Assembly: GCF_009914315.1 (NCBI RefSeq)
Contig: NZ_CP042596.1
Span: 3,038,001 to 3,102,000, forward strand
Length of the DNA: 64,000 bases
From: Granulicella sp. WH15
GTDB lineage: Bacteria; Acidobacteriota; Terriglobia; Terriglobales; Acidobacteriaceae
Direction of reading: 5' to 3'
Part shown: positions 63,094 through 64,000 of the stretch, piece after piece
Layout of the letters: the number at the start of each line of letters is the position of its first letter
Position numbering within the stretch: position 1 is the first letter of the stretch
Made by a program: the position numbers and the translations under genes
The notes under the pieces: generated by a model
What the model was told of the DNA's origin: nothing
Database searches by the model: none
The model's input: only the letters and a program-made list of their open reading frames with translations

Positions 63094-63759
63094 ATGACTA
63101 CGATCCGTCGCGTTCTGTCCTATCCCGCTTTGCTCAGGCCTACATCGGACGCACTCCTTCTGGCGGTCGATTTTCTTGGCACGTTGGTCTTCGCCATCGA
63201 GGGCGGCGTGGCAGCGGCTAGAGGCAACCTCGACCTGCTCGGCGCCTTGGTTCTGGCCTTCGTCACCGCGCTCGGCGGCGGAATCATCCGCGATGTGCTC
63301 ATTGGGGCCATTCCGCCCAACTCTATCCGTGACTGGCGTTACGGAGCTATCGCTTTTTTCGGAGCGATCGTAGCGTTTTTTATGCACTCGCTTGTGCTCG
63401 AAATTCCTGCGTCTTTCCTGACCATGCTCGATGCCGCCGGATTGGCCCTATTCGCCGTAGCAGGCGCGGAAAAGGCCCTGAATTATAAGATCCATCCTTT
63501 CCTCGCCATCCTTATGGGCGGCATAACCGGTGTTGGAGGAGGTACGGTGCGCGATGTCCTGCTTGCCCAGGTACCCACCGTCCTGCGAGCCGACGTCTAT
63601 GCCACAGCGGCCCTCGCCGGAGCCGCGGTCGTCGTGATCGGCCTTCGGCTAAAGCTTCCTCGGACACCCGTCGCCATCTGTGGAATCTCCGTATGTTTCC
63701 TGCTCCGCATGGTCAGCCTCTGGCGGCACTGGAACCTGCCCAGGCTGGCAGGCCACTAA
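63094..63759 (+). CDS. Trimeric intracellular cation channel family protein (UPF0126, YicG-like)
   Basis: A 221-residue membrane protein with seven hydrophobic helices. Two internal repeats show the family motif: VTALGGGIIRDVLIG (about 65-79) and ITGVGGGTVRDVLLAQVP (about 145-162). The opening FLGTLVFAIEGGVAAARGNLDLLGALVLAF is also typical. Prokaryotic members (TRIC-like) conduct potassium or small cations. Length and motifs are normal. It is the last gene in the window. Confidence 0.92.
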   Translation: MTTIRRVLSYPALLRPTSDALLLAVDFLGTLVFAIEGGVAAARGNLDLLGALVLAFVTALGGGIIRDVLIGAIPPNSIRDWRYGAIAFFGAIVAFFMHSLVLEIPASFLTMLDAAGLALFAVAGAEKALNYKIHPFLAILMGGITGVGGGTVRDVLLAQVPTVLRADVYATAALAGAAVVVIGLRLKLPRTPVAICGISVCFLLRMVSLWRHWNLPRLAGH

Positions 63760-64000
63760 ATTCAGTTCTCTGCTCCATCCGAGGCATTTTGGGATCCGGC
63801 ATATGAACTGACGTACAGAGACAGACGGTGCTGTCTATCTCCGTATAACTACTTTGCAGATGCAGCCACGTTGGCAACCGTTACCTCCGACAAGCCGACT
63901 TTCTATGAGCAGGTCACTAGTGTCAAGTGATTGTTCTTTGTTTTTCCTTCATAGGCTTTTGCTTTTGTTGTTGCTCTTGGCTTCGTTGCTCTCCACCGTG
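63760..64000. other. Non-coding end of the window
   Basis: About 240 bases after the cation-channel gene. The last 60 bases are rich in TTTGTT and CTTTTG blocks, resembling the T-rich ends of the intergenic repeats at 43.9 and 47.2 kb. No gene is visible. Confidence 0.3.

Overview
The window looks like chromosome of a soil acidobacterium (Acidobacteriota, Terriglobia; Granulicella, Edaphobacter or Terriglobus-like). This rests on high-GC coding, two very large Oar-like outer-membrane receptors with N-terminal carboxypeptidase-regulatory domains, YVTN-type propeller lipoproteins, and the gene styles around rplM-rpsI-rpsB-tsf, pyrH and metK. The genus is inference; no rRNA or tRNA gene was seen.

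Region 1 (1-23.0 kb, all minus strand) is most of an extracellular contractile injection system (eCIS; Afp/PVC/MAC relatives). In transcription order it holds: a DUF4157 protein with a transmembrane segment and a possible nuclease tail (candidate cargo); a three-domain glycosyltransferase; one sheath; one inner-tube protein; a zinc-ribbon baseplate or chaperone-like protein; a disordered protein with an IGRIEL motif; a DUF4255 cap protein; an AAA+ ATPase; a small unknown; a CIS tube-initiator protein; a LysM protein; a spike hub (gp27-like); a spike (gp5/gpV-like); a PAAR-like tip; gp25; two large baseplate wedge proteins; and a tail protein I cut by the window edge. Most core genes overlap by 4 bases (ATGA), which suggests one translationally coupled transcript. 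The second wedge protein carries an embedded seven-bladed beta-propeller resembling sugar-binding lectin propellers. No capsid, portal or terminase genes are present, so it is not a prophage, and there are no TssJKLM genes, so it is not a T6SS. No tape-measure or fibre gene is seen; these may lie beyond the left edge.

Region 2 (23.4-35.0 kb) is accessory. It has a PadR regulator / TetX-like monooxygenase pair, two convergent Oar-like receptors (one interrupted by two in-frame TAA codons), a frameshifted esterase and a decayed hypE remnant.

Region 3 (35.0-47.0 kb) has an acyl carrier protein facing a serine-palmitoyltransferase-like enzyme and an SDR reductase (candidate bacterial sphingolipid genes). 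It continues with an MscS channel, a thioredoxin-fold protein, beta-carbonic anhydrase, acpS, an MlaD/MCE protein with five exact 34-residue repeats, and two tandem propeller lipoproteins.

Region 4 (47.3-64.0 kb) is housekeeping plus envelope genes: an acyltransferase, pyrH, AIM24, dienelactone hydrolase, tsf, rpsB, rpsI, rplM, three polytopic membrane proteins (one GT39-like, one Wzy-like), a RodZ-like protein, metK, a transglutaminase-like protein, a small secreted protein and a UPF0126 channel. Several clear intrinsic terminators and two families of intergenic repeats are present.
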